From positions 1-6,323 of the forward strand of contig JAFRUW010000013.1 in NCBI GenBank assembly GCA_017438675.1: a stretch of DNA of 6,323 nt, in the 5' to 3' direction. Positions within the stretch are counted from its first letter, which is position 1, and each line of letters begins with the position of its first letter. The translations under genes and the position numbers were made by a program. Shown here piece by piece: positions 5,491-6,323 of the stretch. Under the pieces are notes generated by a model. It saw nothing but the letters and a program-made list of their open reading frames with translations, was not told the origin of the DNA and searched no databases. This DNA comes from Oscillospiraceae bacterium. Lineage in GTDB: Bacteria; Bacillota; Clostridia; Oscillospirales; Oscillospiraceae.

Positions 5491-5571
5491 GATTCCAAAG
5501 GGCAGAGCCCTTTGGCGTGTTCTTTCCCCTATTTCTTCCACGAGGAAGAAATAGGGCGCCCGCCGCGCAGG
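5491..5571 (-). repeat. Right copy of the double-hairpin repeat module, inverted
   Basis: Read on the - strand, this repeats the left copy. Hairpin A is the 13-bp perfect stem CCCTATTTCTTCC (5527-5539) with GGAAGAAATAGGG (5544-5556). Hairpin B is CCAAAGGGC (5495-5503) with GCCCTTTGG (5507-5515). Between them is the same GGAAAGA-type spacer. A GC-rich GCGCCCGCCGCGCAGGCG segment (5556-5573) flanks it on the clpC side and has no counterpart beside the left copy. Hairpin sequences differ between the copies in several stem pairs that stay complementary, which points to selection for, or repeated regeneration of, the structure. Confidence 0.65.
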
Positions 5572-5660
5572 CGATGAAAAATCTAAAGCAACACATACAG
5601 CAAAAGCAAAAACCAACCCGATAAAACCCGCAATAAACTCCAAAAAAGGGGGCAAATACA

Positions 5661-6323
5661 ATGAGGTATGAAGACAGATTTACAGAGAGGGCAAAATACG
5701 CTCTCAATCTCGCCCATGACGCCGCGGCGAAGATGGGCCACGGCTATGTGGGCAGCGAGCACATCCTTCTGGGGCTCATAAGGGAAAACGACGGCGTCGC
5801 CGCAAGGACCCTTAAGAAGGCAGGACTGGATGAGGAAATGATCGCCGCCCTGGTGGAGAAGTTCGTTGGCAGGGGCGAAGAGTCCAGCACCACGGCCCTG
5901 GGCCTTACCCCCAGAGGCAAGCGGATCATCGAGCTTGCGGTGAACGACGCTGCAAGGCTTGGCCACCGGTTCGTAGGCACCGAGCATCTTCTCATGGGCA
6001 TTCTCAGAGAGAGCGACTGCGTGGCTGCAAAGGTCATCGCCTCCACCGGCGCGGATCTCAACAGGCTCTACACCGACCTTATAAACATGTTCCGCGGAAG
6101 CGAGTACCGTCAGCCGGCGGTGGGTCAGGAGCGGACAAAGCACAGCGACACAAAGACCCTGGATCAGTTCAGCCGGGACCTCACCGAGGCGGCCTCAAAG
6201 GGCGAGCTTGACCCGGTTATTGGCCGTGAGCAGGAGATACGCCGTGTGGTTCAGATCCTGAGCCGCAGGACGAAGAACAATCCCGCCCTTATCGGCGAGC
6301 CCGGCGTGGGCAAAACCGCCATC
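5661..6323 (+). CDS. clpC: ATP-dependent Clp protease ATP-binding subunit ClpC, 5' part
   Basis: The first 221 residues of a ClpC/MecB-type AAA+ unfoldase are present; the gene runs off the right edge. ClpC unfolds substrates and feeds them to the ClpP protease chamber. The double Clp_N repeat covers about residues 10-61 (with G-Y-V-G-S-E-H-I-L-L-G at 28-38) and 83-137 (with R-F-V-G-T-E-H-L-L-M-G at 103-113). A linker leads to the first AAA domain, where D-P-V-I-G-R-E (184-190) is followed by the Walker A motif G-E-P-G-V-G-K-T (212-219). E33 and E108 align with the two glutamates that bind phosphoarginine in Bacillus ClpC (E32 and E106). AAGGGGG at 5646-5652 lies eight bases before the ATG. 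It follows mcsA in the same direction but after a 607-base gap. Confidence 0.96.
   Translation, partial: MRYEDRFTERAKYALNLAHDAAAKMGHGYVGSEHILLGLIRENDGVAARTLKKAGLDEEMIAALVEKFVGRGEESSTTALGLTPRGKRIIELAVNDAARLGHRFVGTEHLLMGILRESDCVAAKVIASTGADLNRLYTDLINMFRGSEYRQPAVGQERTKHSDTKTLDQFSRDLTEAASKGELDPVIGREQEIRRVVQILSRRTKNNPALIGEPGVGKTAI

Larger units (their letters stand above)
5054..5660. other. 607-base gene-free, hairpin-rich region in the mcsB position
   Basis: No credible gene lies between mcsA and clpC. The open frames seen here are either antisense shadows or translations of the palindromes, and no guanidino-kinase (McsB) motif is visible. The stretch holds a dense series of inverted repeats: 5080-5107, 5132-5159, 5171-5207, 5247-5265, 5271-5281 (GTATCTGATAC), 5304-5316, 5331-5368, 5495-5515 and 5527-5556. 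Two of these pairs form the mirrored modules described separately. I see no GGTCAAA-type CtsR box and no convincing sigma-A promoter in front of clpC, so clpC probably depends on readthrough from the ctsR promoter. Confidence 0.75.

Noticed and set aside
5118..5577. CGATGA at 5118-5123 and 5572-5577 as a target-site duplication around the repeat element
   Set aside because: Six bases can match by chance, and the left copy does not directly abut the outer hairpin. It could be revisited if element ends are defined from other copies.
5413..5707. Two - strand frames with a hydrophobic stretch near the clpC start
   Set aside because: They overlap the right repeat module, and one runs into the clpC coding start. 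Part of the translation is the hairpin sequence, and neither has a ribosome binding site or known domain.
5583..6143. A 186-codon - strand frame
   Set aside because: It is antisense to the strongly conserved ClpC N-domain repeats and is a shadow.

Overview
The window looks like chromosomal DNA from a Gram-positive member of the Clostridia, probably an Oscillospiraceae/Ruminococcaceae-type gut lineage. The evidence is a CtsR-McsA-ClpC heat-shock locus, a yabB-like/rsmI pair, strong AGGAGG-type ribosome binding sites, sigma-A-type promoters and GC-rich coding DNA set between AT-rich control regions. The lineage assignment is inference; nothing in the window names a species.

Left part (1-1776, + strand). 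About 215 bases without a gene come first. A clear TTGACG-17-TAAAAT promoter then drives a small membrane protein: N-terminal zinc ribbon, one transmembrane helix, and a C-terminal Ig-like (BIG2) domain. A rho-independent terminator follows. Next comes a metallo-beta-lactamase-fold hydrolase of the COG1237 type, with its own strong hairpin terminator.

Middle part (1775-3712, - strand). A promoter at 3395-3367 drives a tRNA-adenine-N6-methyltransferase-like protein (TrmN6/YabB family). Ten bases further on is rsmI, the 16S rRNA C1402 2'-O-methyltransferase. This is the yabB-yabC order known from Bacillus, here without yazA. A 56-residue 2[4Fe-4S] ferredoxin (3712-3542) is a separate - strand unit with its own extended -10 promoter and terminator.

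Right part (3713-6323, + strand). An intergenic region carries a sigma-A-type promoter with a CtsR operator on each side, followed by ctsR, mcsA and the start of clpC, which runs off the window. CtsR represses the Clp stress genes, and ClpC is the AAA+ unfoldase partner of ClpP. In Bacillus the arginine kinase gene mcsB lies between mcsA and clpC. Here that place is taken by 607 bases without a credible gene. They hold at least nine inverted repeats or palindromes, including two oppositely oriented copies of the same double-hairpin module, so the stretch resembles a MITE-like or other non-autonomous repeat. The McsA here has only one of the two zinc modules of Bacillus McsA, and a Met/Phe-rich segment sits where the second would be. 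Together these are the most unusual features of the window: a CtsR/McsA/ClpC locus apparently rebuilt without McsB at this site.
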